Counted from the first letter of the stretch, positions 8,453 to 17,562 are shown. The stretch is 64,000 bases of DNA from Paenibacillus rigui (GCF_002234615.1 NZ_NMQW01000025.1:168435-232434); one strand, 5' to 3'. The notes: generated by a model from the sequence alone, not told the origin. Program-made: numbers and translations.

Positions 8453-9646
8453 TTACTGCGAACGCCGGGTCATCTGCTGCCATACCGACCCTTCAGCGGC
8501 GTGGCCGCCTTCCATTCGTTCGATAGCCATGTGCATTTGCATGCGAACTTCGAATTCCGGCTCATCTAACGCCTCTTTCAGTGCGGGCAGAGCTTCATCC
8601 GTACCCGCTTCGTAAAGAAATCGGGCAGCCCGCCAACGGACCAGCTTGTTCGGATCCTTCAAGGCCTCCATCATGGCTTGTGTAGCCCGGGAGTCGCCGA
8701 TATCCGACAGCGTATCGCCGGCCGTGCGGCGGACGGACGCCGAATCATCCTTCAATGCTTGATATAGATAAGGCAGCACGTCGACTCCGTCTTCCTCCTT
8801 CAAATCGCCGAGGTACACTGTAGCCAGCCGGCGTACGGTCGACTTCTCGTCACGGAGTGCGGTGACGAGAAGAGGCAGTGTCGCAGGTGAAGGCTTCACC
8901 TGCTGCAGCGCGGCATAGCGCCGCTTCCAGTCGGCGTCGGTGAGGTCCCGCGCCAGCTCTTCCGGCGTCGGCACCGTGCGGCCCGCCGCTTGAACGGCTG
9001 CGGCGCCCTCCGGCAGGGCGCCGGTCTGCTGCTGCGCCTGCTGCACGAGCTGCTGCAGGCGGGCATCATCGTAGGTGGCGTCCAGCTCCTGCGCCACCTC
9101 GTCCAGCACCTCCTTCAGCTCGCCATAGCGGATCCCCCAATCCTCGAGCGAACGCTCTTTGATGAGATTGGGGGATGCCGCTGCCGCCCGGATGGCGGCC
9201 TCGCTGAAGCGTTCCGGCAGCGCGATCCGCTGCTGCTCGGATCCGCTCTGCACCCGCACCTGCAGCGGGATGCCGCGAAAATGCTGCAGCAGCACGTGAA
9301 CCTCGCCGAAGGGAAGCGATGCTTCGGCTTCGTCAGTAGAGACGGTGGCCGCTCCAGCGGATGGAGCGGCTGTTGCGGACGCGGCTTCGCTGCCCCCGAG
9401 CAGCTCGCGGATTTGCTGCAGGATCGGCTGCCAATCGGCCTTGGCCAGCCGATCCACTGCGATGAAATCGGCGGCGTGGTAGATGCTTTTGACGCCTGTG
9501 ATCGCAAGAATGCCGCGAAGGGCGGCAGGAGCCTTTTGCGGCTCACCCGGTGTATACGTGTGGCGGGCACCTTCGGGAAGCCGCTCGCTCAAATTAATTT
9601 TCATCGAATTCGGACTAGGGGTCGGTTCAATCGAAACAATATGCAT
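8453..9646 (-). CDS. cvfC: CvfC-like protein (NifU N-terminal domain plus HEAT repeats)
   Basis: The 397-residue protein begins MHIVSIEPTPSPNSMKINL, the hallmark of the Nfu/NifU N-terminal domain (about residues 1-80). An Ala-rich middle and a C-terminal series of HEAT/PBS-type repeats (about 250-390, with units such as VRRLATVYLGDL and VRWRAARFLYEAG) follow. This is the architecture of the conserved virulence factor C family (YpgR in Bacillus), whose molecular function is not established. GAAAGGTGA upstream of ATG 9646 fixes the start; an upstream in-frame ATG at 9724 lies across the terminator of the neighbouring gene and is unlikely. Confidence 0.8.
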   Translation of the reverse strand: MHIVSIEPTPSPNSMKINLSERLPEGARHTYTPGEPQKAPAALRGILAITGVKSIYHAADFIAVDRLAKADWQPILQQIRELLGGSEAASATAAPSAGAATVSTDEAEASLPFGEVHVLLQHFRGIPLQVRVQSGSEQQRIALPERFSEAAIRAAAASPNLIKERSLEDWGIRYGELKEVLDEVAQELDATYDDARLQQLVQQAQQQTGALPEGAAAVQAAGRTVPTPEELARDLTDADWKRRYAALQQVKPSPATLPLLVTALRDEKSTVRRLATVYLGDLKEEDGVDVLPYLYQALKDDSASVRRTAGDTLSDIGDSRATQAMMEALKDPNKLVRWRAARFLYEAGTDEALPALKEALDEPEFEVRMQMHMAIERMEGGHAAEGSVWQQMTRRSQ

Positions 9647-9673
9647 ACAAGGGTTCACCTTTCTTTTCGCTAT

Positions 9674-9722
9674 GAAAAAAAGACCGTCTCGCGTGGAGTA
9701 CGCAGGGGATCGGTCTCTTTTC
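9674..9722 (-). terminator. Intrinsic terminator after the guanylate-kinase-like gene
   Basis: On the minus strand AAAAGAGACCG pairs with CGGTCTTTTTTT across a loop of about 24 nt, ending in a run of seven T. It lies between the guanylate-kinase-like gene and cvfC. Confidence 0.7.
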
Positions 9723-9753
9723 ATTTTATATTGAATTGTTTGTTCGCTGTTCG

Positions 9754-10344
9754 TTAGTCTTTGTCCACCAGATTACGGTGCAAATAGTTATCGTCCAACG
9801 TTTTGGTTAGATCGAAGACTGTATGCGCCAAATCGAGATTTTCAAAAATGTGCTCGCAATGATCTTTATAAGCCATTTCTTCATCGTAATGGGAAGTGTA
9901 GCGGTCGATCAGTTCAGGGGAGTCGCCCCGTTCCTCCTCGCGCTTTACGATCGTCTTCAGATCAGCATAGATGAAAATGCGTGCAGCCTTCCTGCCGTAA
10001 CGCTGCTTCAACGACTCGGCGCCAAACCGGTTCAGCACCAGGTAGATGGCTCCGTGCTTTTGCAGCATGTCGGCAACATCCTGCTCCTTCACGCCGTAAC
10101 GGTTCCCGTCGATTTCGATGACTTCGACAAACTCTTGATTACGCTCGGCTGCGATGAACTCATCTTTTGAGACGAAATGGTAATCCTGTCCATCCACTTC
10201 TGAGGATCGAGGTGCCCGAGTAGTGTACGAAATGACCTGCTTCATACCGAGTGTATCGCCCGACATTTGTGCAACTGTTTTACGGCCGGCACCGTTGGGT
10301 CCGGTAAAAATAAAGATAATATCATGATCTTTTAATTCGTACAT
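9754..10344 (-). CDS. Guanylate-kinase-like protein with altered P-loop
   Basis: The 196-residue protein has the guanylate kinase fold signatures: a glycine-rich loop, SYTTRAPR with VDGQDYHFV (GMP-binding region), and a later RGD-type lid segment. The P-loop reads GPNGAGRKT where active enzymes have GxxGxGKxT: the invariant lysine is Arg, followed by Lys. The pattern resembles the non-catalytic guanylate kinase domains of eukaryotic MAGUK proteins. It is probably not the housekeeping Gmk, which in Bacillales sits near rpoZ; it may bind GMP or act as a weak kinase. AAGGAGGGG precedes ATG 10344. It is followed by its own terminator. Confidence 0.72.
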   Translation of the reverse strand: MYELKDHDIIFIFTGPNGAGRKTVAQMSGDTLGMKQVISYTTRAPRSSEVDGQDYHFVSKDEFIAAERNQEFVEVIEIDGNRYGVKEQDVADMLQKHGAIYLVLNRFGAESLKQRYGRKAARIFIYADLKTIVKREEERGDSPELIDRYTSHYDEEMAYKDHCEHIFENLDLAHTVFDLTKTLDDNYLHRNLVDKD

Positions 10345-10480
10345 GGAAACCCCTCCTTAGTTTTGGAAGTTCCTTGCCGAGTACCGTATACCTTATTTTA
10401 CATGGTTTACGTCGGAAGGTAAAGGCTTTCACCGCTGAACCCTAACGTTATTTACCCTAATTTGGAAAAAAATAGCTGTC

Positions 10481-12445
10481 CTAACGCCCGCTTCTTCCGC
10501 CTCCGGCTGGCCTGCGCCCTGCACGCGGCTTGCCCGCAGCGCCGGTCGTCCGCCCGCCTTGATCGCGCTTGCCGGCGGTTGCGCCCGCAGCGCGTCCGCG
10601 TCCCGCGGCGGCCTGGCTGCGCCCGCGGCCTTGCGCGCTAGCGTCGCCGCGCCCCGAAGCGCCTCTGGCGCCGGCGCGTTCGTCCGCGCCCCAGCGCTGC
10701 TCGCCTCCGGCAGCGCGTCCGCGTCCCGCGGCGGCCTGGCTGCGCGTGCGCCCTTGGGCGCTAGCATCGCCGCGTGCCGCAGCACCTCTGGCGCCGGCGC
10801 GTTCGTCCGCGCCCCAGCGCTGCTCACCACCGGCAGCGCGTCCGCGTCCCGCGGCGGCCTGGCTGCGCGTGCGCCCTTGCGCGCTAGCGTCGCTGCGCCC
10901 CGAAGCACCTCTGGCACCGGCGCGTTCACCCGCGCCCCGGCGCTGCTCGTCGCCGCTGTATGCCGCTTTGCTGGTCCGGGCAATGCCTTGGAAACGGCCT
11001 CTAGCACCGGCTCTTTTCCCGCCGCCTTCTGCCAGCTCGCGTTCGCTGCGCTCCAATGCTTCGCTTTCTTCCGCCCGCTGATGCCATGCGCCTGCGATAT
11101 CCTCCGAGCGTCCGCGTCCGCCTGCTAGCTTGCTGCTTGCTCCACGCCCGCTGCGTTCAAATCCGGCTGCGGCTTTGTCTCCCCGCTTGCTGCCTTGACG
11201 CTCGCGTGCGCCGGATCGCCCGCCTCTGCTTTCACCGCGTCCGCCCCGGGCGGAGCGTTCGCTGTCCCGGGTGGTGCTCATGTCCGCTCTCGATTCGCGC
11301 TTAGTTGGAGCAGGACTCAGCTCACCGTCCGCATTGGCGGTACGCCGCGGAAGCTGTTCGTTGATGCCGCGCTCGATGGCTTCAAGTGTGCCTTGATCCC
11401 GCTGGGCCACCATCGTTACCGCCATCCCGCGCTGTCCGGCACGGCCCGTACGGCCGATCCGATGAATATAGCTCTCGACATCATGAGGCATGTCGTAGTT
11501 GAATACATGCGTGATGCCTTCTACGTCAAGCCCGCGCGCCGCGATATCCGTTGCCACAAGCAACTGGATTTTGGCCTCTCTGAATCGCTTCATGACTTGC
11601 TCACGCTTGGCCTGGGTTAAATCGCCGTGCAGCTCATCGGAAGCGAAGCCGCGCTCCTGCAAAGCTTCGTTTAATTTGGAGGCGCGAATTTTAGTCCGGC
11701 AAAAAATCATCGCCAAGTAGGGCTTATATTCTTCAATTAACCGGATTAATGCTTCCTGCTTGCCGCGGTCCGTTGTTTTTACGGCAACCTGCTCAATTTC
11801 CTTCAGTGTCACCTGCTTGGATTTTACCTTGATTTCCTCCGGGGTTCTCATGTAGCTTTTGGCCAAGTTGCGGATCGGGCCCGGCATTGTCGCGGAGAAC
11901 AGCAGCGTTTGTCTTTTCGGAGAGGTCTGAATAATGATTTCTTCGACTTCCTTGAGAAAACCCATGTGCAGCATTTGATCCGCTTCGTCGAGAACGAGGG
12001 TGGAAAGCCTTTGCAGCTGTACCGTTCCTCTGCGCAGATGATCCAGCAGACGGCCAGGTGTTGCGATAATCATATGTACCGTACCCTCGAGCTTTTTGAG
12101 CTGACGCTCAACGTCCTGCCCGCCGTAGGCTGCCAACACACCGACGCCTTTAAGCGGAGCCCATCTTTGTACCTCTCCGGCAATTTGAATCGCCAGTTCC
12201 CGGGTTGGTGTGACGATCAAGGCTTGCGTGTAGTTTTTTTTCAAATCGATGGTTTCCAAAATCGGAAGGACGAACGCCAGTGTTTTTCCTGTACCGGTCT
12301 GAGCCTGGGCGATGACGTCGCTTCCGGAGAGAACGACAGGAATGGCTTCTTGCTGAATGGGGGTTGGCTCTGTGTACCCTTGCTGCTGGAGTGCCTCCGA
12401 CAGTACATCACTAATGCCGAGTGCGGCAAATGGTTTGGATTTCAT
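10481..12445 (-). CDS. DEAD-box RNA helicase with Arg/Gly/Ala-rich repeat tail
   Basis: ATP-dependent RNA helicase of the CshA/DeaD type. The core (about residues 1-370) has the Q motif, AQTGTGKT, PTRELA, DEAD, SAT, ARGLD and HRIGRTGRAG. The remaining 280 or so residues are low complexity and positively charged, rich in Arg, Gly, Ala and Ser, including three tandem 41-residue units (about residues 499-621). RGG-like tails of this kind generally bind RNA. AAGGAGA precedes ATG 12445. Family members act in ribosome assembly, RNA decay and cold adaptation; the specific role here is not visible. No partner gene lies next to it. The GC-rich tail creates long false ORFs on both strands. Confidence 0.9.
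   Translation of the reverse strand: MKSKPFAALGISDVLSEALQQQGYTEPTPIQQEAIPVVLSGSDVIAQAQTGTGKTLAFVLPILETIDLKKNYTQALIVTPTRELAIQIAGEVQRWAPLKGVGVLAAYGGQDVERQLKKLEGTVHMIIATPGRLLDHLRRGTVQLQRLSTLVLDEADQMLHMGFLKEVEEIIIQTSPKRQTLLFSATMPGPIRNLAKSYMRTPEEIKVKSKQVTLKEIEQVAVKTTDRGKQEALIRLIEEYKPYLAMIFCRTKIRASKLNEALQERGFASDELHGDLTQAKREQVMKRFREAKIQLLVATDIAARGLDVEGITHVFNYDMPHDVESYIHRIGRTGRAGQRGMAVTMVAQRDQGTLEAIERGINEQLPRRTANADGELSPAPTKRESRADMSTTRDSERSARGGRGESRGGRSGARERQGSKRGDKAAAGFERSGRGASSKLAGGRGRSEDIAGAWHQRAEESEALERSERELAEGGGKRAGARGRFQGIARTSKAAYSGDEQRRGAGERAGARGASGRSDASAQGRTRSQAAAGRGRAAGGEQRWGADERAGARGAAARGDASAQGRTRSQAAAGRGRAAGGEQRWGADERAGARGASGRGDASAQGRGRSQAAAGRGRAAGATAGKRDQGGRTTGAAGKPRAGRRPAGGGRSGR
10583..10951 (-). 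repeat. Three tandem 123-bp units in the helicase tail
   Basis: Three in-frame copies of a 41-residue unit of the form EQRWGADERAGARG...DASAQGRTRSQAAAGRGRAAG. Copies two and three are nearly identical and copy one is more diverged (RRGAGE, GRSDAS), so the array probably grew by unequal exchange or slippage. Confidence 0.85.
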
Positions 12446-12754
12446 TATAGATTGTCTCCTTATCTATGGGTTCATTCATTATTCGTCGAGAGCAACGGGT
12501 CAGACCTTGACATATGCCTTTGTCGGATGCTGCCGTCGAGTCAGGTACTGTATGGAAGAAGCTCATCATGGCTTGTAACGGACTCTTCATATAAAAATAC
12601 CTTTGCTCTTTCTGCTGCTCACGCATCATAGTTGTACTACCTGCATTCTACAGGAAGGCCGAGGAAAAAGAAACCAGCATAAAAATCCCCTGCTTCGCTT
12701 CATATATATATGAAGCGATAGTCAGGGGCAATTGCGTTGCTTTTCAGAAAGTCC
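12446..12754. other. Intergenic region upstream of the helicase
   Basis: This stretch holds the helicase ribosome site (AAGGAGA on the minus strand at about 12453-12459), a leader of up to 200 nt, and the terminator of the spore lipoprotein gene. I could not place a convincing helicase promoter, and I see no conserved coding sequence. Confidence 0.5.
12688..12727 (-). terminator. Intrinsic terminator after the spore lipoprotein gene
   Basis: Long hairpin with arms CCCCTG...TCGCTTCATAT and ATATGAAGCGA...CAGGGG, followed on the minus strand by ATTTTTA. Confidence 0.8.
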
Positions 12755-13444
12755 TTAATGGCTTTCCGATTGCGTAGGGACCGTTGGCTGCGTTCCGAAG
12801 ATACTTTCGGATATGCTGTCAAACTCCGGCAAATAAGGCTTAAGGTCATTCCCGCTCCAAGCCAATTGGGCTAATCGGTTCATTACATTTATATAGATGC
12901 GATTTGCTGAGATATATACGTCCGCAACAGTAGGCTGCAGGGAACGGATCTTCTCGGCGATTTTTTGCTTGAATAGATGGGTAATTTGATCGTGATTCAT
13001 GACCGTATCATAGGAATTGCTGCCTGTCGCCAGCTTTCTCGGATCCGCCGAATCGTTAAATGGAGTATAGGGGCTGTAGAGGCCGCGAACCGTCCCGGCG
13101 TTATTCGTTTCGTTCGGCGCGCTGTGGGTGCCGGTGGCTGTCTTGTCAATTGTAATAGCCACATAAGCAATGTTGTCTGCCAGCATAACAATCGCACTGT
13201 TCACGCCGTCCATAGCGGCCACTTGATCTGACAGAAACTGATTCATTTCCAGGTTGCTGTGTTTATGCGAGACAACGGCATATTGCTGCTGGGTCTGGTA
13301 GGCTCTGGATGTGTCCTGCCTAGGCTCGTCGCGTCGGCTCCCATAGTTATTCGCACTGTTGTAATCGTACCAGCTGAAGCATCCGCTCAGAATGATGAGA
13401 GAGCTTGTACATAAGATTGTCGTAATAAGTCGAAAATAGCTCAT
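12755..13444 (-). CDS. YhcN/YlaJ-family sporulation lipoprotein
   Basis: A 229-residue exported lipoprotein. The N-terminus is a hydrophobic signal ending in the lipobox LSGC (about residues 19-22). The rest carries the YhcN/YlaJ-type domain, with the stretches DQVAAMDGVNSAIVMLADN and VADVYISANRIYINVMNRL characteristic of that family. Known members are made in the forespore and sit in the inner spore membrane, where they influence germination or outgrowth; this function is inferred here. AAAAGGAGG precedes ATG 13444. It is monocistronic and divergent from ctaC. Confidence 0.82.
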   Translation of the reverse strand: MSYFRLITTILCTSSLIILSGCFSWYDYNSANNYGSRRDEPRQDTSRAYQTQQQYAVVSHKHSNLEMNQFLSDQVAAMDGVNSAIVMLADNIAYVAITIDKTATGTHSAPNETNNAGTVRGLYSPYTPFNDSADPRKLATGSNSYDTVMNHDQITHLFKQKIAEKIRSLQPTVADVYISANRIYINVMNRLAQLAWSGNDLKPYLPEFDSISESIFGTQPTVPTQSESH

Positions 13445-13641
13445 AGAAGCCTCCTTTTTAGTGAATCCAGATGCGTTATTTCAATAATAGGATTCATCAA
13501 ATGGACGAAAATATGCATTGGTTCACCATCGTGTTTGGATGCATAAAAGTCCTGAATTATGGAAATAAAACAGAGAGACGAAGGAGAAAAAGCCCATGAA
13601 ATCAAACAATTGAGAACAATTTGTGAACTTGTTAAGATTCA

Positions 13642-13670
13642 TTGACAATTGTAGGGTGCGAATTTATAGT
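13642..13670 (+). promoter_or_regulatory. Promoter of the cta oxidase operon
   Basis: TTGACA at 13642-13647, a 17-nt spacer and TATAGT at 13665-13670: near-consensus sigma-A elements, about 80 nt upstream of ctaC. The -35 lies inside a 12-bp sequence, TTCATTGACAAT, repeated downstream at 13687-13698. The rest of the 304-bp divergent region shows no gene. Confidence 0.72.
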
Positions 13671-13748
13671 TAATATGGTGATTAGGTTCATTGACAATAT
13701 ATGACCTTTTGTTCGAAAAATATTTGCTTTAGAGGTGGGATTGATAAG

Positions 13749-14750
13749 ATGAATCGATGGCAAAATCTGTGGCGTTACATCCCTCTGTTCGGGCTGATGA
13801 TGCTGCTTCTGACAGGATGTGGAGACGAAACGATTTCCGCCTTGAAGCCCAGAGGACCGGTAGCCAGAGACCAACTGTTTCTGATGAAGCTTTCCTTGGG
13901 GATTATGGTCTTGGTTGTAATCGTTGTATTCGTTATCTACGTTTATGTATTGGTGCGCTTCCGGAAGAAAAAAGGCGACAAAGACATTATTCCGAAGCAA
14001 GTAGAAGGTTCGCACACACTGGAAATTATTTGGACGGTTATTCCTATTATCCTGTTGCTCATCCTGGCGGTTCCGACGGTGAGCTACACGGTTAAGCTTG
14101 CGGAGAATCATACGCAGGACAAGGATGCCATTCACGTGAAAGTAACGGCCCATCAATTCTGGTGGCAGTTTGAATATCCGGATTTGGGTATTGCTACGGC
14201 TCAGGACTTGGTCATTCCTACGAACAAAAAGATTGCTTTTGAATTGACCTCTGCCGATGTCCTTCACTCCTTCTGGGTTCCGTCCCTTGGCGGTAAACAG
14301 GATACGAACGTGGGTATGACGAACACGTTCTATTTGGAAGCGGATGAAGTGGATACGTTTAAAGGGAAATGTGCGGAGCTCTGTGGAGCATCTCATGCGT
14401 TGATGGACTTCAAAGTAGTGTCCAAATCCGAAGCGGATTTCAACGCGTGGGTCAATAAAATGAAAACCCCTGCAGCGATTCCTGCGGATGCGAAAAACGG
14501 TGAGCAAGTGTTTAAAGAAAATTGCTTGTCCTGTCATGCAGTGAACGCGCAAGGCCTTGGTTTTGGACCTAACTTGAACGGATTTGCTTCTCGTGAGCTT
14601 GTAGCAGGTATTTTACCTCACAACGATGACAGCATCAGACAGTGGGTCAAGGATCCTCAAGCCGTGAAACCGGGCAACAAAATGCCGCAGGTTCCTTTGA
14701 AGGATGACCAGATCAACGATGTAATCAAATACTTAAATTCATTGAAATAA
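13749..14750 (+). CDS. ctaC: Cytochrome c oxidase (caa3) subunit II with heme c domain
   Basis: Electron-entry subunit of the caa3 terminal oxidase. A lipoprotein signal ends in LTGC (Cys24), two membrane helices follow, and then the extracellular cupredoxin domain with the CuA ligands CAELCGASHALM (Cys208, Cys212, His216, Met219). A C-terminal cytochrome c domain has the heme motif CLSCH (residues 259-263) and a downstream Met ligand in NKMPQ. Electrons pass from reduced cytochrome c through heme c and CuA to subunit I. The ATG at 13749 is preceded by AGAGGTGG and yields the lipobox at the right distance. First gene of ctaCDEF. Confidence 0.95.
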   Translation: MNRWQNLWRYIPLFGLMMLLLTGCGDETISALKPRGPVARDQLFLMKLSLGIMVLVVIVVFVIYVYVLVRFRKKKGDKDIIPKQVEGSHTLEIIWTVIPIILLLILAVPTVSYTVKLAENHTQDKDAIHVKVTAHQFWWQFEYPDLGIATAQDLVIPTNKKIAFELTSADVLHSFWVPSLGGKQDTNVGMTNTFYLEADEVDTFKGKCAELCGASHALMDFKVVSKSEADFNAWVNKMKTPAAIPADAKNGEQVFKENCLSCHAVNAQGLGFGPNLNGFASRELVAGILPHNDDSIRQWVKDPQAVKPGNKMPQVPLKDDQINDVIKYLNSLK

Positions 14751-14782
14751 TGAACATCTTGGAACAAAGGAGGTAAAATACG

Positions 14783-16633
14783 TTGGCTCACTCACATAAA
14801 GCGAAGCATTACACCGGTTTAATGGATTGGCTCACAACCGTTGACCATAAAAAAATCGGTATTCTGTACTTAATCGCCGGGGGACTTTTCTTCCTCATGG
14901 GCGGTGTCGAAGCGATCCTGATTCGGATTCAGCTTTTGTATCCAGACAATAAGATTTTTATCGGCGATACGTTTAATGCATTAACGACAATGCACGGAAC
15001 GACAATGATCTTCTTCGCTGCGATGCCGATCATCTTTGCATTTATGAATGCGGTCGTGCCGCTTCAGATTGGTGCTCGTGACGTAGCGTTTCCATTCGTG
15101 AATGCGCTTGGATTCTGGTTATTTTTCTTCGGTGGTGTCATGCTGAACACAAGCTGGTTCCTAGGCGGCGCACCGGCAGCGGGCTGGACGGCTTATGTAC
15201 CGCTTGCGGGTATCGTTGATTCGACTAGCAGCTACCATGGCGTTGACTTCTACGTTTTGGGCTTGCAAATTGCAGGTTTGGGTACGCTGATCGGGGGGAT
15301 TAACTTCCTCGTAACGATCATTAACATGCGTGCTCCGGGTATGACATATATGAGAATGCCGTTGTTTACGTGGACTGCATTCATCACGTCGGCCTTGATT
15401 CTGTTCGCTTTCCCGGCCATTACTGTAGGTTTGGTTGAATTGATGTTTGACCGCCTGTTCGGCGGCGCGTTCTTTGAAGTATCCAAGGGCGGTAACCCGG
15501 TGCTTTGGGAACATCTTTTCTGGATCTTCGGTCATCCCGAAGTATATATCTTGATTTTGCCGGCATTTGGTATTATCTCGGAGATTGTAAGTACATTCTC
15601 GAAAAAGCGTTTGTTCGGTTACAGCTCGATGGTATTCGCTACAGCGCTGATCGGTTTCTTGGGCTTCATGGTTTGGGTCCATCATATGTTTACAACAGGT
15701 ATCGGTCCTGTAGGTAATGCGATTTTCGCAGTTGCGACGATGGCTATTGCGATTCCGACAGGGGTTAAAATCTTTAACTGGCTGTTTACGCTTTGGGGCG
15801 GTCAAATTACGTTCTCCACTGCAAACATTTTTGCAACAGCGTTCATTCCGACGTTCGTTATGGGTGGTACGACAGGGGTTATGCTGGCGGTACCTGCAGC
15901 TGACTTCCAATACCATGATACTTACTTCGTTGTAGCGCATTTCCACTACGTTATCGTAGGGGGCTTGGTGCTTGGTTTGTTCGCCGGTGCATACTACTGG
16001 TGGCCAAAAATGTTCGGCCGCTTGCTGAACGAAACTTTGGGTAAAATTCATTTCTGGACGTTCTTTATCGGCTTCCACCTGACATTCTTCCCTCAGCACT
16101 TCTTGGGTCTGATGGGGATGCCTCGCCGCGTATTTACATATCAACCTGGCGTTGGTTTGGAAGAAGGTAACTTTATCTCGACGATCGGTGCATTCCTGAT
16201 GGGTATCGGTATGATCGTGTTCTTGATTAATATCATTGCAACATCCCGCTTGCCGCAAAATGCTCCAGCCGACCCATGGGACGGACGTACATTGGAGTGG
16301 GCGATTCCTTCGCCTCCGCCGGAGTATAACTTCAAGCAAACTCCATTGGTTCGCGGTTTGGATCCATTGTGGAAAGAGAAAATGGCAGGTAATAAAGAGA
16401 TGACGCCAGCAGAACCGATCGGTTCGATTCACATGCCGTCACCTTCCATCTTGCCGCTAATCTTCTCCATCGGTTTCTTTATTGCAGGCTTTGGTTTTAT
16501 GTATCACACGTACTCGGTATCGGCCGTAGGTATGGGGATTATGCTTTTGACGATGTTCCTGAGATCTGTATACGACGATCACGGGTATCATATTGAACCT
16601 GAAGAGTTGAACGATAAGGGGGTAAAGGCATGA
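14783..16633 (+). CDS. ctaD: Cytochrome c oxidase (caa3) subunit I
   Basis: Catalytic heme-copper subunit that reduces oxygen to water and pumps protons. Visible ligands and channel residues include TMHGTTM (heme a His), the GHPEVYILI motif (CuB His and cross-linked Tyr), WVHHMFTTG (two CuB His) and HDTYFVVAHFHYV (heme a3 and heme a His). At 616 residues it has the usual long C-terminal extension of Bacillus-type subunit I. The start is TTG 14783, 8 nt after AAAGGAGGT. Its last codons overlap the ctaE start by 4 bp, indicating translational coupling. Confidence 0.96.
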   Translation: MAHSHKAKHYTGLMDWLTTVDHKKIGILYLIAGGLFFLMGGVEAILIRIQLLYPDNKIFIGDTFNALTTMHGTTMIFFAAMPIIFAFMNAVVPLQIGARDVAFPFVNALGFWLFFFGGVMLNTSWFLGGAPAAGWTAYVPLAGIVDSTSSYHGVDFYVLGLQIAGLGTLIGGINFLVTIINMRAPGMTYMRMPLFTWTAFITSALILFAFPAITVGLVELMFDRLFGGAFFEVSKGGNPVLWEHLFWIFGHPEVYILILPAFGIISEIVSTFSKKRLFGYSSMVFATALIGFLGFMVWVHHMFTTGIGPVGNAIFAVATMAIAIPTGVKIFNWLFTLWGGQITFSTANIFATAFIPTFVMGGTTGVMLAVPAADFQYHDTYFVVAHFHYVIVGGLVLGLFAGAYYWWPKMFGRLLNETLGKIHFWTFFIGFHLTFFPQHFLGLMGMPRRVFTYQPGVGLEEGNFISTIGAFLMGIGMIVFLINIIATSRLPQNAPADPWDGRTLEWAIPSPPPEYNFKQTPLVRGLDPLWKEKMAGNKEMTPAEPIGSIHMPSPSILPLIFSIGFFIAGFGFMYHTYSVSAVGMGIMLLTMFLRSVYDDHGYHIEPEELNDKGVKA

Positions 16634-17250
16634 GTGCACATCACGAAGTAGGCGGTGCCCTGCCACCTCACGCAGAAACTGCGACCTTAGAAGGTAAAAA
16701 TAAAGTTATGGGCTTCTGGCTCTTCCTTGGTGGAGAGTGCGTATTGTTCGGTACGTTGTTCGCTACGTTTATCGCGCTGCGCAACCAAGTACCGGATGGT
16801 CCAACAGGTCAAGAAATTTTCCAACTGGGTACAGTAGCTCTGTCAACATTCATCCTGTTGACGAGCTCCTTGACCAGTGTTTTCGGTACGATGGCTTTAC
16901 ACCGCGGCAAGCTGAATCAGCTGCTTATGTGGATGACAATCACGATCCTGCTCGGTCTTGCTTTCTTGGGTCTTGAGATTTATGAGTTTAAAGAGTATGT
17001 CCACGAAGGTCATGTGTTCTCGAAGAGTGCATTCGCCACTTCCTTCTATACGTTAGTTGGGTTCCACGGAGCTCACGTAGCGTTCGGGGTATTATGGATT
17101 GCTCTGTTGATTATCTCTTCCTTTAAGAAAGGACTTACGGTCGTTACGGCGCCTAAGTTCTACGTAGCCGGCTTGTACTGGCACTTTATCGACGTTGTGT
17201 GGGTATTTATCTTCACCGTAGTTTACTTATTGGGGAAGGTGGGACCGTAA
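16630..17250 (+). CDS. ctaE: Cytochrome c oxidase (caa3) subunit III
   Basis: Integral membrane subunit of the caa3 oxidase, 206 residues, with five hydrophobic helices. The stretches GGECVLFGTLFATFIALR and YTLVGFHGAHVAFGVLW, and the final YWHFIDVVWVFIFTVVYL, are standard subunit III signatures. It stabilises subunit I. The ATG overlaps the ctaD stop codon (ATGA) and the stop abuts ctaF, so translation is probably coupled through the operon. Confidence 0.95.
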   Translation: MSAHHEVGGALPPHAETATLEGKNKVMGFWLFLGGECVLFGTLFATFIALRNQVPDGPTGQEIFQLGTVALSTFILLTSSLTSVFGTMALHRGKLNQLLMWMTITILLGLAFLGLEIYEFKEYVHEGHVFSKSAFATSFYTLVGFHGAHVAFGVLWIALLIISSFKKGLTVVTAPKFYVAGLYWHFIDVVWVFIFTVVYLLGKVGP

Positions 17251-17562
17251 ATGAGCAGTCATCAACACACTTCTTCGGGTGAACGACACAGGCTCGAAGG
17301 CCCAAGGAACCATTACTTGTCGTATATCATCTCGATACTACTGACAATTCTTGCTTTCGCAGCGGTATTGTACGGCGGGCTCGATAAATCGTTCTTAATC
17401 ATCTTTTTGGTAGGGCTCGGAATTGTTCAGGCCGTTTTCCAGTTAGCTTTTTGGATGCACATGAAAGACAGAGGTCACCTGTTTCCAATCATTGGTCTGG
17501 CTTTTGGAGCATTCATTGCTTTGACAGCTGTAATTATGGCAGTATATTGGGTTTGGTGGTAA
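17251..17562 (+). CDS. ctaF: Cytochrome c oxidase (caa3) subunit IV
   Basis: Small 103-residue membrane subunit (CtaF/COX4 family) with three predicted helices and the conserved QLAFWMHMKDR. Its ATG directly follows the ctaE stop codon. It ends the structural operon; a terminator follows 10 bp later. Confidence 0.92.
   Translation: MSSHQHTSSGERHRLEGPRNHYLSYIISILLTILAFAAVLYGGLDKSFLIIFLVGLGIVQAVFQLAFWMHMKDRGHLFPIIGLAFGAFIALTAVIMAVYWVWW

Noticed and set aside
10429..11128. Several Ala/Arg-rich ORFs on both strands over the helicase tail (for example plus 10559-11128 and minus 10429-11007)
   Set aside because: They are shadows of the GC-rich 123-bp repeats; none has a good ribosome site or a plausible protein composition.
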